From positions 1,300,001 to 1,364,000 of the forward strand of contig JAQFVV010006255.1 in the NCBI GenBank assembly GCA_028023455.1: a stretch of 64,000 nt of DNA, in the 5' to 3' direction. Positions within the stretch are counted from its first letter, which is position 1; each line of letters begins with the position of its first letter. The stretch comes from Epiperipatus broadwayi. Its lineage: Eukaryota > Onychophora > Udeonychophora > Euonychophora > Peripatidae. The notes beneath the pieces were generated by a model, which ran no database searches, had not been told where the DNA came from, and worked only from the letters and a program-made list of their open reading frames with translations. Shown one piece after another: positions 42,777 to 54,388 of the stretch. The translations under genes and the position numbers were made by a program.

Positions 42777-44599
42777 TATATGCACTTTGACTCTTTAAAT
42801 AAAATAACTTGTGAAACAATATTGTAAAACTTTTATACAAAAATATGATACAATTATAACTTATACATTCGATCTACACCAATGCAATTTAAATATTGCA
42901 CCACCATGGTCCCTTAGGCAGAGAAGAATAATGCCCAGAGGGCACCTGTGACCAAGCCAGAGCTATATATAAAAATATATAACTATGACATGTTTGAAGG
43001 TTTCTTGGCTGCAGAATTCAACACATCATTCAAAGCACTTTTTTGTTTTGAAGTAAACTCTGGGTGCCAGTCAGTTATCCAAAAATAATTGCTACACTTT
43101 GAACGATGGCAAACTAATTCAGCACCTAAGATATCCCAACTAGCTCAATCAAAAGGATAATATAATATACTGTTACTTAATTTAGTGGTAAAAGAATTGA
43201 CTGACAAATATTAAGCTTAAAAATAATTTATTTTAATTAAATATTTATTATGGTAAAGTTTAAACTACTTTTCTAAAATCTTAATTAAATTAGACAATGA
43301 TTTATAATAACCTTAGGCACACATATAATAAGATATACAATAGTAATAAAATTCAGCATGAAAATAATTACAAGCATTCAATGTTTACTATTATAATTTA
43401 GAAAAACTACTATAAATTCTTAATTAACTTAAACAATGATTTATATATATAACTACATGTACTTTTAATAAATCACAATATAATATAACGAGTATTAAAA
43501 CACACACATCAAGTTTGTTTATGCACGCTATAGAGTTCATTTGTTTTACAAATTCTGAAGGCTTCAAATTATTGCAATGGCTACTTTTATATCAGAAATG
43601 GAATAAGAAAAAGTTATTCATTACCTATAGAGTTTTGGGTGTTGAATTCTGTTTGCTGCTTCAGGTGAGTTTTCCAACCAGTTGGATTCAAGGTTCTGTG
43701 GAAGTTCCTTTGCTTACTATTTCATGGCACTATTCCTTAAGACATCCCTGGCAGTTTTCAAGTTGTTAAGCAGGCATCACTCTTATCAGGCAGGCTACTG
43801 TTTCCATCGGACTCGGGCTGGAACGAGGTTGTATGCTTCCAATGGCTGTTAGCACTGCATTGTCCTAAAAATACCAACTCTGAAGACTGATTGTAAGATT
43901 GACTGACTGATTGAATCTGATTGTGAACTCAACTGATGGACTGAACTGCTTGACCGATGAAAAACCGGAATATTTATGTGGTGACCTATTACTTTGTTAA
44001 TTAGTTTTTATATCTGCCAGCTATATCTGTTGTTGGAATTCATCCACTTTTTTTTTTTTTTTTTTAAATTTTTTTTTTTTTTTTTTTTTGGGCCTCTTTT
44101 TTTGTGTGGGGTTTTTTTTTTGCCCTTGGGGAGTCTGTTTTTTTAATTTTTAACTTTCATATATCATTTTATCAACACGCACACATTTTACTATACTTTT
44201 TTATTTTTAAAATCAACTCGTTATAAACAATCGTATTTATTTTATGAAAAAAAGTTTTTAGTTTTTAAGATTTCCTTTTTTTTAAAACTTAAATAAGATA
44301 TTTTTAATTATTTGAAAATCAACTACTTTTAGCTTGTCTATGTTATATTTTCTACCCCTTTCTAATAAATAAATGACGTTTGATGAATAACTTTTTAAAC
44401 TCTTAGATTTTCTCTTTTTTATGAGATGCTTTAATTCAATTATTTACGGACAGCTTAATGATTTTATTATTTCTGCATTATTTATGAGACCCTTTTATAT
44501 TTTAATAATTGTAACTTATGTGGACTGCACTCATAAGTGGTGCAGTATCAATTAGGAAATATAGAATCAAAGTTAAAAATGGATGGAAATAAGGCCCTT
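42777..44599. other. unclassified insertion between LINE fragments
   Basis: This stretch separates the two LINE parts. It includes a less AT-rich block (about 42900-43140 and 43640-43950), long T runs at 44049-44090, and no coding motif I recognise. The open stretch 43515-43769 has no conserved motif. It could be one or more unrecognised repeats. Confidence 0.5.
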
Positions 44600-45965
44600 A
44601 GACACTATGTCATCTATTTTATTTTTGTTATATTTGAGAAAAATGAAGAGTAATAGAAAGACTAGGAAGAGGAGTAGAGGTACCATTAATAGATAACAAG
44701 GGGATGGATAATATCAAGGTTTTTTATTTGCTGATATCTTCTTGTACACAGAGTATAGGGAAGATGGGGGATTAAATTTAGTGAAGAAAAATCAAAAGTA
44801 ATGATAATGTTGGGGAAAGAGAAGAAAAAAGAATTTTTATTGGGGGATATAAAGTTAAATGTGGTGAATCGTCTTAAGTAATCAGAGAAATTGCTTGGAT
44901 AAATAGGAGAAAAAATTGATAAATGAAGCAAAGAAAAGAAATGGATTGATAAAAGAATTAAAATATTGTGTTTTCAGATAAATATGATGTAGCAAGAATT
45001 GTATGGAAGGGAATGGCAGTAGCAGGGTTAACATATACTAATGATGTTTTATGTATTAGTAAAGCGGTATAGATTACTTAGAAAAGATACAAAGAGAAGT
45101 AGGAAGACATGCATTAGACGCAGAGGTGTGGACAGCAATAGAGACAATTTAAGGAGAAATGGAATGGTGAAGTTTTTATACGAGAGATACAAAAATGAAA
45201 ATGTTCATTCGATTGCGATTTATGGATAGTAGGAGAATAACCAAAATAGTATTTGGGTTACAAGTAAAGGACATGCAACAAGATAAGTGAGATAGATAGT
45301 ATGGTATGCAGAAGATTTGAATAAAGACTGTCAGTATACTTGTACAAAAGATGGGATGATACGTGTTAGGAGAATTGTTGAATGTTATAGTGACGAAGAA
45401 TGGATTAGAAGAATAGATGCATTAATAAAAAAAATAGCGAATTGGAGAGATGGAAAGTAAAGTTTAAATATATATAGAAGCAAACAGAATATTGGGTGTG
45501 AGTTAATTTATAATAATAGTAAGGACAGTAGTTTATTGTTTAAGGCTCAAACAGGATCATTAGCAACAAGGGAATATGCACATAAATGGAGGAATATAGG
45601 TGATTTAGTCTGCAAGTTATAAAAGGCATGGGAAATATTAAGTGCACATTAATTGAATGTAAATGCTTACAAGCAGAAAGGTTACAAATAATGAAGTTGT
45701 TGGAGGATAAATATAAACAAAATGATTATACAGAAAGTCGATTCTTGGTTTTTATGCTAGGTTTGGAAATAACGGGGATCTAGATATAAAGGGCATAAAG
45801 TCAACAAAGATAATGTTGTGGAAAGGGGACGGAGCAGGATAGAGAAGACTACTTAGGGTGGGGAATAAAAAGAGAAGGCAAGGTGGCTAACAGGTTTTTC
45901 TGGGCATAGTGGTTGAGAGATTCCTGAATATGATAAAGGAGAAACCATAGTGCATCACATTGCAT
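44600..45965 (+). pseudogene. LINE fragment: polymerase YADD region to C-terminal zinc knuckle
   Basis: The + strand reads SSILFLLYLRKMKS, then GFLFADIFLYTE. FAD(I) stands in place of the F/YADD catalytic box, with one Asp lost. FSEEKSKVMIMLGKEKK and LGDIKLNVVNRLK follow, the usual post-polymerase block. Later come DSSLLFKAQTGSLATREYAH, VCKL and LIECKCLQAER (about 45610-45690), remnants of the C-terminal CCHC knuckle of arthropod LINEs. There are many stops. It may be the continuation of the 40231 copy or a second copy, since the RGLRQG region seems present, badly decayed, at both sides of the gap. Confidence 0.78.
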
Positions 45966-46265
45966 ACTCTTATTAACAGCCTGTGTAAGCATATGAAATG
46001 GTGATCATTGATGGTTTTATACCTATCCTTCCCATAGTACAATGGTGGCTGGTTTTTGAAAAACCAAAGACACCAAAATGTATAGATGCTGCTGGAGGGT
46101 TGCATTAGATCCTAAGATCTGCTTTCATATCAAAAGCTCCTCATTGATGAAAGTCACAAGCTAGAAACTAGCCTGGGAATGTTGAATGAGTAGGCACTAA
46201 GGGATTTTATACACAAATCTTACTGCACCCATTGATTATGAAAACTTGCACTTGGTGGCACATAT
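45966..46265 (+). mobile_element. partial foldback retrozyme-like unit between LINE fragments
   Basis: It begins with the tail sequence (ttattaacagcctgtgtaag ... atggtgatcattgatgg), continues into cctatccttcccatag and gacaccaaaatgtataga, and then a deletion. It resumes with ggagggttgcattagatc, a hammerhead-like motif, and the end piece tgcacttggtggca. Only one orientation is present, so it shows the unit order: tail, body, hammerhead, end. No target duplication was found. Confidence 0.75.
46138..46178 (+). ncRNA. hammerhead-like motif (near-intact)
   Basis: TCCTCA, then TTGATGA (first core base C changed to T), stem II AGT-CACAA-GCT, then A and GAAA, then ctagcc and tggga. Stem I strands UCCUCA and UGGGA still pair in part. 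Compared with 53383-53424, the stem II pair G-C has become A-U on both sides, a compensatory change. The C-to-T core change and CTAGCC in place of CTAGTC probably inactivate it. Confidence 0.65.
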
Positions 46266-46540
46266 GGTGAGTTTGAAAACAGAAAGGGCACATATAATGA
46301 AGTTATGGAAGAATAAATATGAAAAAAGTGATTATACAAAAAGTGGATTATTGGTTTTTATGCTGGGTTTGGGAAAAGATAAGGGGGATTTAGATATAAA
46401 GGCCATAGAGTTGACAAAGATTATGTTGTGGAAATGGGATAGAGCAGAATATGGGAAAACTTAGACTGGGGAATGGAAAATAAAATTGCTAACAGGTTTC
46501 TGTGGGCATAATTGTTGAGAGATTCTTGACTCCGTTACTC
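46266..46540 (+). pseudogene. LINE 3' terminal fragment (second copy)
   Basis: It parallels 45672-45930: KLWKNKYEKSDYTKSGLLVF, then MLGLGKDKGDLDIKAIE and TKIMLWKWDRAEYGKT (open at 46246-46464), followed by aacaggtttctgtgggcata and ttgttgagagattc. It covers only the region after the zinc knuckle. It is less decayed than the 45.7-kb copy and may mark the LINE's 3' end near 46530. Confidence 0.75.
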
Positions 46541-49500
46541 ATATATAATGAACTTAGACATTCACAGTTAATCTTTGATATTATTTCTTTATTATATTTA
46601 TTGCTTAAGTCAGAAAGTAATAACATCTAGAGGTAATTTCTGTCATCAATCAATATTATCTAAAATAAATAATGTATTTTAATTACTTAATTGTCTGTGC
46701 ATTCTTTTCTCAATAGTCTCATCTCCAATATGTACATACCAATCCTGAGCTTTCTTGCTCTGATCTAAGCAATGTAGGATTTTCACTATGAATACTGTGA
46801 TGATGATGGCAATATGCAATATATTCTAAGGTGGTCTTTCTGAGAAGAAAATGATGCCCTGAATTAGGACTCATGAAGTTCAAACCATGTGTATTCAAAT
46901 AAACGTGAACAAAGATTAAGTGAATCTCCCTAAGATCAGATTTGATATATGATGACCAGGAAATACAATCAGATTATCTTATATAAGCAATCATGTAGGG
47001 GACAGAAAGTTTGATCATCAACATCCATTTTAATTAAATTTTAATTGAAAATGCAGATGTCAACTAATTTTTGGGAACTGATGAAATGCATATTGTTTTA
47101 AAGTACTTCATTTATTTCCAGAAATGTTTGTATATATGAGTCACCAGTAGAAGAGTCATCATTAACAAGGCAGTTTCCACTGCATAAATGGCACAAGAAC
47201 ATATGATCTGAACTAATAGGGTAAGAGAACCTATATGCAAAAAAATATATTAAATAGTTTGAAATGAGAATCTGACAATGGCACAAAATATAAATAAAAG
47301 AATAATAAAAATAGAGTTAAGAATACAGTAAAGCAGGACAGTTGATTGGCAGGTAGAAAAAATAATGTTAAGCAAAGGTAGTAAAAGAAGAAATGGACAT
47401 AGGCATTGTTTTTGATATTGGAGAGAAGCAATAAAAGGGTGACAGTGCATTATTCAATGAATAGTATGCACAATAATATTTATAACAATTTTGCTGTGAT
47501 CACCAGGATCAGAGTCAGTTTGCTCAAATATGGCCAATAAGTCAGTTGTACAAACATCCATTAATGTAACCTTATGATAGCTAGCTCTTATGTTGCTCTA
47601 AAACAAATCAGTTAATCCAGACTTCTAATACTCTCTAAGTTAATCTTATAAAGCAAGTTCTCGCAAAATCAAATTACCATAAAAAGATTATCAATCTAAA
47701 TATTCTCTAATAAACAAATCATATTCTTTATCTCAAGTTCTTTTCCAAACCATGAATGTGATCCTAGTAAATAATTATGAGATATGAACCATCCAGTCTT
47801 TGGATAATATCCTAATATAACAAATACATTTTATTTTAAAATTAATTATGAAACTCTGATAAAGTGATTTTGTTGCTAACTGTATATTACACAAAAGGTT
47901 ATCTTATAATTTTAATCAAAATAAAATATATTTTTAACCAAGGATGTTACTCAAAACATCAAATTTTAATAAAGTGACCTTTAAAATCGTGTACTCTTAC
48001 ATTTTAATATTAAAAATATATGTGTGTTTTGAATTTGTGACAGTGCAGATGGTGGTACAGATACACATTCAGAAGTAATAATTAAATCAATATTTTATTA
48101 GTTCTAATAAATATGACATTGATAACACATTAATATTTTAATATCCAAATTATATAATTATTACAAAGTTTGAATAAAATTTATACTACAAAAAAATAAA
48201 TAAACATAATATAATTTAACCATGAATTCAGAAAGCTCTCACATCAATAATAACAACACTCTTAAATTACTCTGATTGCATCGAGCAAAATAAAAATATG
48301 GTTGGCATCATGCATGACTTTTAAAAAAAAAAATTCACCAAGATGAGCATCAAGAAATATAAAAGGCATTATGATGTAATAGATTCAAAAACAAATACTT
48401 GTCCGAAAGTGCACATAAGGAATTAGGATCTTGTCTCTAATCTTAATAAATATACTAAGATTAAACCATCACAAAAGATTACCTAAAATATAGCACCATT
48501 GGCTACCTATCACCTAAGACAGACTATTTCTCGCAAGTACAATAAAAATAATATATGAAAATAGTGTTACTCCTATCATATAGCAATAACAAACATGATG
48601 TGAAAAATCTATAAAATATCATAATTGAAGCAAAATATAACTAGACATATTAAGTGTGGCTTAGCAAACTTAATAAGAAAAATATATATCACCAATTCCT
48701 CCATTCATTTATACATTCTAAACAATTTCATACAGGATGTTTATGTTACTTTTGATTATATTTCAAGACTAATATTCTGAGAAACTCCCATATTTAATAA
48801 ACTGTAAATCATACAATAAATAATAAAATAAACAATATTATAAAGACGATACACACAAAACTTATCTACATTATAATCCTTTTACCATTTTATAGATCAT
48901 GATTCTTTGAATCATTAATTTCAGTGACATTCTTATGTAGCACAATAATTCAAATAACGATTCTTTGGACATTTTGAACATTTTATTAAAATATTGAGAC
49001 AAGGTGGATTAAATTTTAGCAAAACAATTAAAATGTGAGACACTTAAAATTTGCAAAGCATATGTTGAAATAATATGAAGGTAAGAAAATATTTCTTTTG
49101 AAGCAATTTAAATATAAAACATTGAAAAGGTAGCATAATATTTATTTCAAGCAATATGAAGATATTTCCTTTCAAAAAACAAGTAAATTCATGCAATGAA
49201 ATTAGTAAAGAGCATAATAAATTCTCCATTAAAATAATGCAAAGTTTTATACAGCAATGAGTAATTTATCTGTAGCACAGCAATACTTCAAAAAGCTATA
49301 TACATTATAAGACAATGAGCAGATTGTTGAAACATAGAATACATTTTAATGAAATATTTTATATTTCATCAGCAATGACAAAGTGCATTCAAGCATGAAT
49401 GTTTCTATAATAAGGCAAAATATTTCTATAAAACAGTATTTTATCAGCACATTTAATATAAGAGAAATTCCTGAAAAATGCAAATCTTTCCATTTTGTAA

Positions 49501-52500
49501 ATTTATAAATGTTAAACAATCCATTTCAAAAGTGTTATAATGATAATTTTCATGAATGACATTTTTAAATTACAAAGAAATAATAAAATAATTTACTTTT
49601 TTAGTAAAGCAAAATCATTTTTATAGTTATTCCACAACTATTTTTATCATATACAATGTACTGCAAGTTTAGCAAAAGTTCTAATTTGATTATAATCATC
49701 AAATTAACCTCAATGAGAATATTTTGTAAATAATAAAGTTCAGCACTGTCAAATATACAGTCTATAATTCATTATAGAATAAAATATAAACTTAGATTAA
49801 AATTATGTAAAGTTCTGGTATTCTATATTTTTAGAAGTATCAAGTCCATATAAATTTGATATGAATAAACAAGCAATTGAATATTAATAAAAGTTCAAGC
49901 AATAAATACCTGCTGTAAAATTTATATTATCACAAAGTAATGTAACTATATAATTTCCATAATTATGCATTGTTGGTGTTTTCTGAATGAGGTATACAAT
50001 GAAGAGATTCTGTAAAATGATGGATGGGCTAAAGCTAGAGGCCCAAGCAGATAATTATTTTAGCTGTTCATGTTATTTATAAAAAAGCAATTATAAAAAA
50101 ACACATGAGATGATGAAAACTGATGATGTATGCAAAGATACATATGGTCAGATCTTAAATATGGTAAGTCAAGTGATAGATAACTATTTAATTATTGACA
50201 ATGAGGGTTTTAATTACTAATTAATTTATCTGACCTAATTCAGTTGATAAATCAAATATGCTAAACATAACTTAATTATACTGTCTGGAATTTTATACAA
50301 AATAAATTTAATTACATCATACATCAAATTATTATTTAGAAATAATATATATATATATATTCTCATAAACAATACATTTATTTAAATACACTTTCTTTTA
50401 TAATATTCTCAGAACATTAACTTTAATATATTTTTAAAACGTAATTTTATAAACAAAACATTACACAATAAATTTGTTTTAAATATTTTCATCTTCCAGA
50501 CAAAGAAGTTGAAATACAATCATTTTCTCTTTAAAATTTTAGCTTTAAATTGAAACAAATCACTCACAATTAATGATATTTAAAATATAATTTAGAAATA
50601 ATTTAAAGTTAATGGCTAATCATTAATATTTATAGAAAATTAGAATATTGTTAAGCCAGCAATTAGAACTATATTTTAATATGAATTGTAATAAATTGAT
50701 TATATTAATGAAAATCAATAAAATATTAAAATTATTTAAGTGTTTATTTTATAATGATGTAATAAATATGTGTAATAACTCCATTAAAAGTATTATTAGT
50801 TTTAAACTACAATATATTAAGGATAAGTTATACATTATACTGACTTAATAATTTTATAACATCTACAATTATAAGATAAGCTTAACTGTTAAGTTAAATT
50901 ACTTAAATTCATTAATTTAAATTAGTCACAAATAATGATATTCTATAACATGAGTTATAAATCAATAAATTAACTTATTAAATGATTCACTATTTTTACT
51001 ATGCAAAGAGAATTTAATAGAAAATAAACTACATTTTTTTTAATATATTAGCAAAATACCCAACATAAAGTTCTATAGGCAAAACTTAAGGTTACAACAT
51101 ATATATAAAGCAAGAAAGTGAATTTGAACAATATGAGATAAAATCACAATCAACAAATAACATAATTTGACTCAAACAATATGACAATGTAGGCTAAACT
51201 CAGGGTTTTCATATGCTCTAATAAAAAGAGCCACAATGGTAAGAATAACAATAAATATTATTAATATAATAATTAAAATTCAATAAAAATTTCAGAGAAC
51301 TCAACTCACAAATTAAAGAGATGCTTTTAATATTTTCAATAAGAACACATCTGACAAACACTACTCTTAACATTTCATCATAGTGATCAGATCCAATTTT
51401 AAAATATGATAAAGAATTATGTTTCTTATAGTTTGTGGCATTTTATTTCTTAAAAGGATTTCTTTTATAAAATTTCTTTTCATCATCGATTATAATAAGA
51501 TCTCAGGGTTCTTTAATTAAATATATTAAAATTTCACTTTTCTTTTATTTAAGAATTATTAGGCAATGAATGTAATCCTAATAAAAATGTGAGGAGACAT
51601 ACTTTTATCCCATAAGATAATGTCTGCCTAATTTACAACAATAATAAATCTTTTTAAATAAAATATCTATAATAACAAAGACATGAAAAATTCTTAATTT
51701 AGAATAAATAATTTACTAGGATAACATTTGAATATCATGAGTGGATAAGGGATTTTATGGCCATTCTGGATATCATATTAATAACTCATAACAATCTTTC
51801 TTATGAATTTAAGATGAATAATTTCAGCATTTAAATTTATGATGGCTCATCAACTGTAATTTTATGAATAATGCAAAAAATAATTTTGTCACAAAAATGT
51901 GATTGGATTAAAGGCTTCATTTAAAATTAAGAAAATGAATGAATAATCTATTTCTTAGATGCTTTCTTAACATCTGCAGACTATTTTAACAAAGTTATTA
52001 TTATATTCAAATTTTATGTGCATGTATTCTTAAAGACCAACACAAAATATAATTGTATAATATTTTATAATGTCAAGATTTCTGGATAGATAATATGTGA
52101 TAGTGATGATATTGAAACTAGCTGACATATTTAACAATAAAAAAACATTAATTTTATCATTAAGGGCAATTAAATAAATAACTTTGGAAATCTACAATCT
52201 ATCAAGCAAGCTGTTCAGGTACTGTTGTACAATTCACTGCATAGAAGAAACACTTGTTAAAGTTTACAGCTTACAATAATAAATAACTTTACAAATTAAA
52301 TGATAATTGACTTGTTAATTTTGTCTGACTGATAAAAGCTTTTCTTAACACGAGCATTATTACAAGAAATTCTACATTTATGCAACAGTTATACTATTAT
52401 GTTGTCCCAACAAGGAGCAAATTTAAATAATAAGCAAATCTTACCAAACCAGCAAGGAAATCAATAGAAGTGATATATATTACTCATTGAAGCCTATAAA

Positions 52501-53254
52501 CACAATTTTATTTTGTGAATAGATATCAGTTTTACACCCTGCAATACTGGGAAAGCAGAGAAAAAACAGACCACATCAAAACTATCCATAATCTATACAC
52601 AGAATATTCAAGAGTGCAACAGAAGAAAAGATAATGCTCCTCAAAACAAATATTAATTGCCAAAAATAATAAAGCCATGGTGGTACACCACACATCGTTC
52701 TACACAAAGTATGCATAATATAATACATTGAGAGGAAAAGATGAATAAGGTAATGAACCTAAATGATGGCATAAATTTAAAAAGAGGACTTACATTTTGA
52801 GGGCAAAATTGTTCTAGGACTTTGTCTCTGAACATATGGAAAGTGAGAATGAACCATCAAAAATATTAGGAACAATAAGAGCTGCCTTAAATGAAGCATT
52901 TATTCTAAATATGAAACAAGAAAATATAACTTATGGAATATACTATAATAAGAGACAGCTATAATCTCTATAAAATATATGCTTGCAAAATAAACATCCA
53001 CAATAGACAGCTACAATCTCTTGGATAATATAATGGCAAGTTAAGCACAAACAATAAAGTGAGAGAGACTAATGCAATAATTTCTAAACAAATATAATAA
53101 CATAAAACCAATGACAAAAATTATTTGCCAAATCTGGCCTAATAAAAGCATGGCCTGTATACAACATCTTCCCTGATTCTACATAAACTCACATTCAAAT
53201 AAATGAATTACTCATGATAGGGGACAAATAACATTTTAAAATGATATAGTATTA
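46541..53254. other. gene-free AT-rich intergenic DNA
   Basis: No conserved coding motif, RNA gene or bounded mobile element is supported. A (TA)n run lies at 50346-50360. The short open stretches on both strands (for example 47098-47450, 49044-49229, 50648-50848 and 52653-52835) have compositions expected by chance and no known motif. Confidence 0.7.
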
Positions 53255-53382
53255 TAACAGTAAATATTAAACAAGGCAAAACTCTCTCCATACATTAGTG
53301 CCACCCTGTGCCAACCAGAGTAATCAATGGATGCCAGAAGGCTTGTGCATAAAATCCCTATCTAGTGCCTACTCATCCAATA

Positions 53383-53424
53383 TCCCCAGACTAGTTTCTG
53401 GCTTGTGACCTTCATCAGTGAGGA
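53383..53424 (-). ncRNA. intact hammerhead ribozyme candidate (type I-like)
   Basis: On the minus strand, in order: stem I strand TCCTCA; core CTGATGA; stem II GGT-CACAA-GCC flanked by A and A; core GAAA; palindromic stem III ACTAGT (its first A is the last A of GAAA); cleavage-site context GTC; stem I return strand TGGGGA. Stem I pairs over six positions (one G-U). The predicted cut lies between 53388 and 53389. The self-complementary stem III with no loop implies that it would act as a dimer, as known for short-stem-III hammerheads of animal satellites, PLEs and retrozymes. Activity is inferred, not shown. Confidence 0.75.
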
Positions 53425-53974
53425 GCCTTGGATCTGAGAGCACTGCACCCAGATCTTAGAATCTAATGCAATCCTCCAGCAGCCACCTTTTATCTCTACT
53501 TAACTACAAAACTATGAGAATGAAATTGAAAACACAATAATATTTTCAATCTAAGCTCAATAGCTTATATAGTCATATGGGTCTGAACTCAGTTCAGCAT
53601 CCATACATTTTGGTGTCTTTGGCTCTTTAACAACCATAGCCACCACTATCCTATTAGGTAGGATTGGTGTTAAACCACTAAACATCACATGATCACCATA
53701 TCTTATACTAGCACATAATTGTTATTAAACAAGGCAAAACTGCCTAATAGGATAGTGGTGGCTATGGTTGTTAAAAAACCAGACACCAAAACGTATGGGT
53801 GCTGACCTGAGTTCAGACCCATATGACTATATAAGCTATTGAGCTTAGATTGAAAATATTATTGTGTTTTCAATTTCATTCTCATAGTTTTGTAGTTAAG
53901 TAGAGATAAAAGGTGGTGGCTGGAGGGTTGCATTAGATCCTAAGATCTAGGTGCAGTGCTCTCAGATCCAAGGC

Positions 53975-54013
53975 TCCTCACTGACAGCCACAAGCCAGAA
54001 ACTAGTCTGGGGA
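53975..54013 (+). ncRNA. broken hammerhead copy in the right arm
   Basis: TCCTCA and CTGA are followed by a small deletion and rearrangement (cagccacaagcc in place of tgaaggtcacaagcc), then GAAA, ACTAGTC and TGGGGA are intact. Loss of the second half of CUGAUGA should inactivate it, so the two arms of one element differ in ribozyme state. Confidence 0.7.
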
Positions 54014-54359
54014 TATTGGATAAGTAGGCACTATATAGGGATTTTATGCACAAGCCTTCTGGCATTCATTGATTACTCTGGTTGGCACAGGGTGGCAATA
54101 CTGTATGGAGAGAGTTTTGCCTTGTTTAATAACGATTATGTGCTAGTATAAGAGATGGTGATCTTGTGATGTTTAGTGGTTTAACAGTAAATATTCTGTG
54201 AACTTCTGAATAGTTTACAGATAATGCATAAAAATATATCAAACAAAAATGCATAATATAAATAAATAAAATATGTAGTGTAAATTACAATAGGATAAAT
54301 TTATAATTAAAATTATATCCAGTTTACTAAATATAAATAATTAAAAGTTCTTCATCATG

Positions 54360-54388
54360 GAACTGTATCCTTCAACAGGATACAGTTC
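54360..54388. repeat. perfect 12-bp hairpin
   Basis: The arms gaactgtatcct and aggatacagttc are separated by the 5-base loop tcaac. It has no T-run pattern of a terminator and no associated gene. Confidence 0.8.

Larger units (their letters stand above)
53269..54181. mobile_element. foldback retrozyme-like element, complete long copy with 14-bp TSD
   Basis: The direct repeat taacagtaaatatt lies at 53255-53268 and 54182-54195. The two arms (about 53269-53690 and 53741-54125) are inverted copies sharing every motif. Between them lies an inverted copy of the tail, and the end sequence tattaaacaaggcaaaact recurs exactly at 53265-53283 and 53723-53741. Each arm therefore reads, in unit orientation: end, tail (aataac.attatgtgctag ... 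gtttagtggttta), body, hammerhead, end. A unit that begins and ends with the same sequence fits a permuted tandem copy of a circular or multimeric RNA of roughly 0.47 kb. There is no ORF beyond a meaningless 66-codon one. Confidence 0.88.

Noticed and set aside
53951-54151. 66-codon open frame in the foldback element
   Set aside because: It overlaps the structured RNA arm and has no conserved motif; the other copies do not keep it open.
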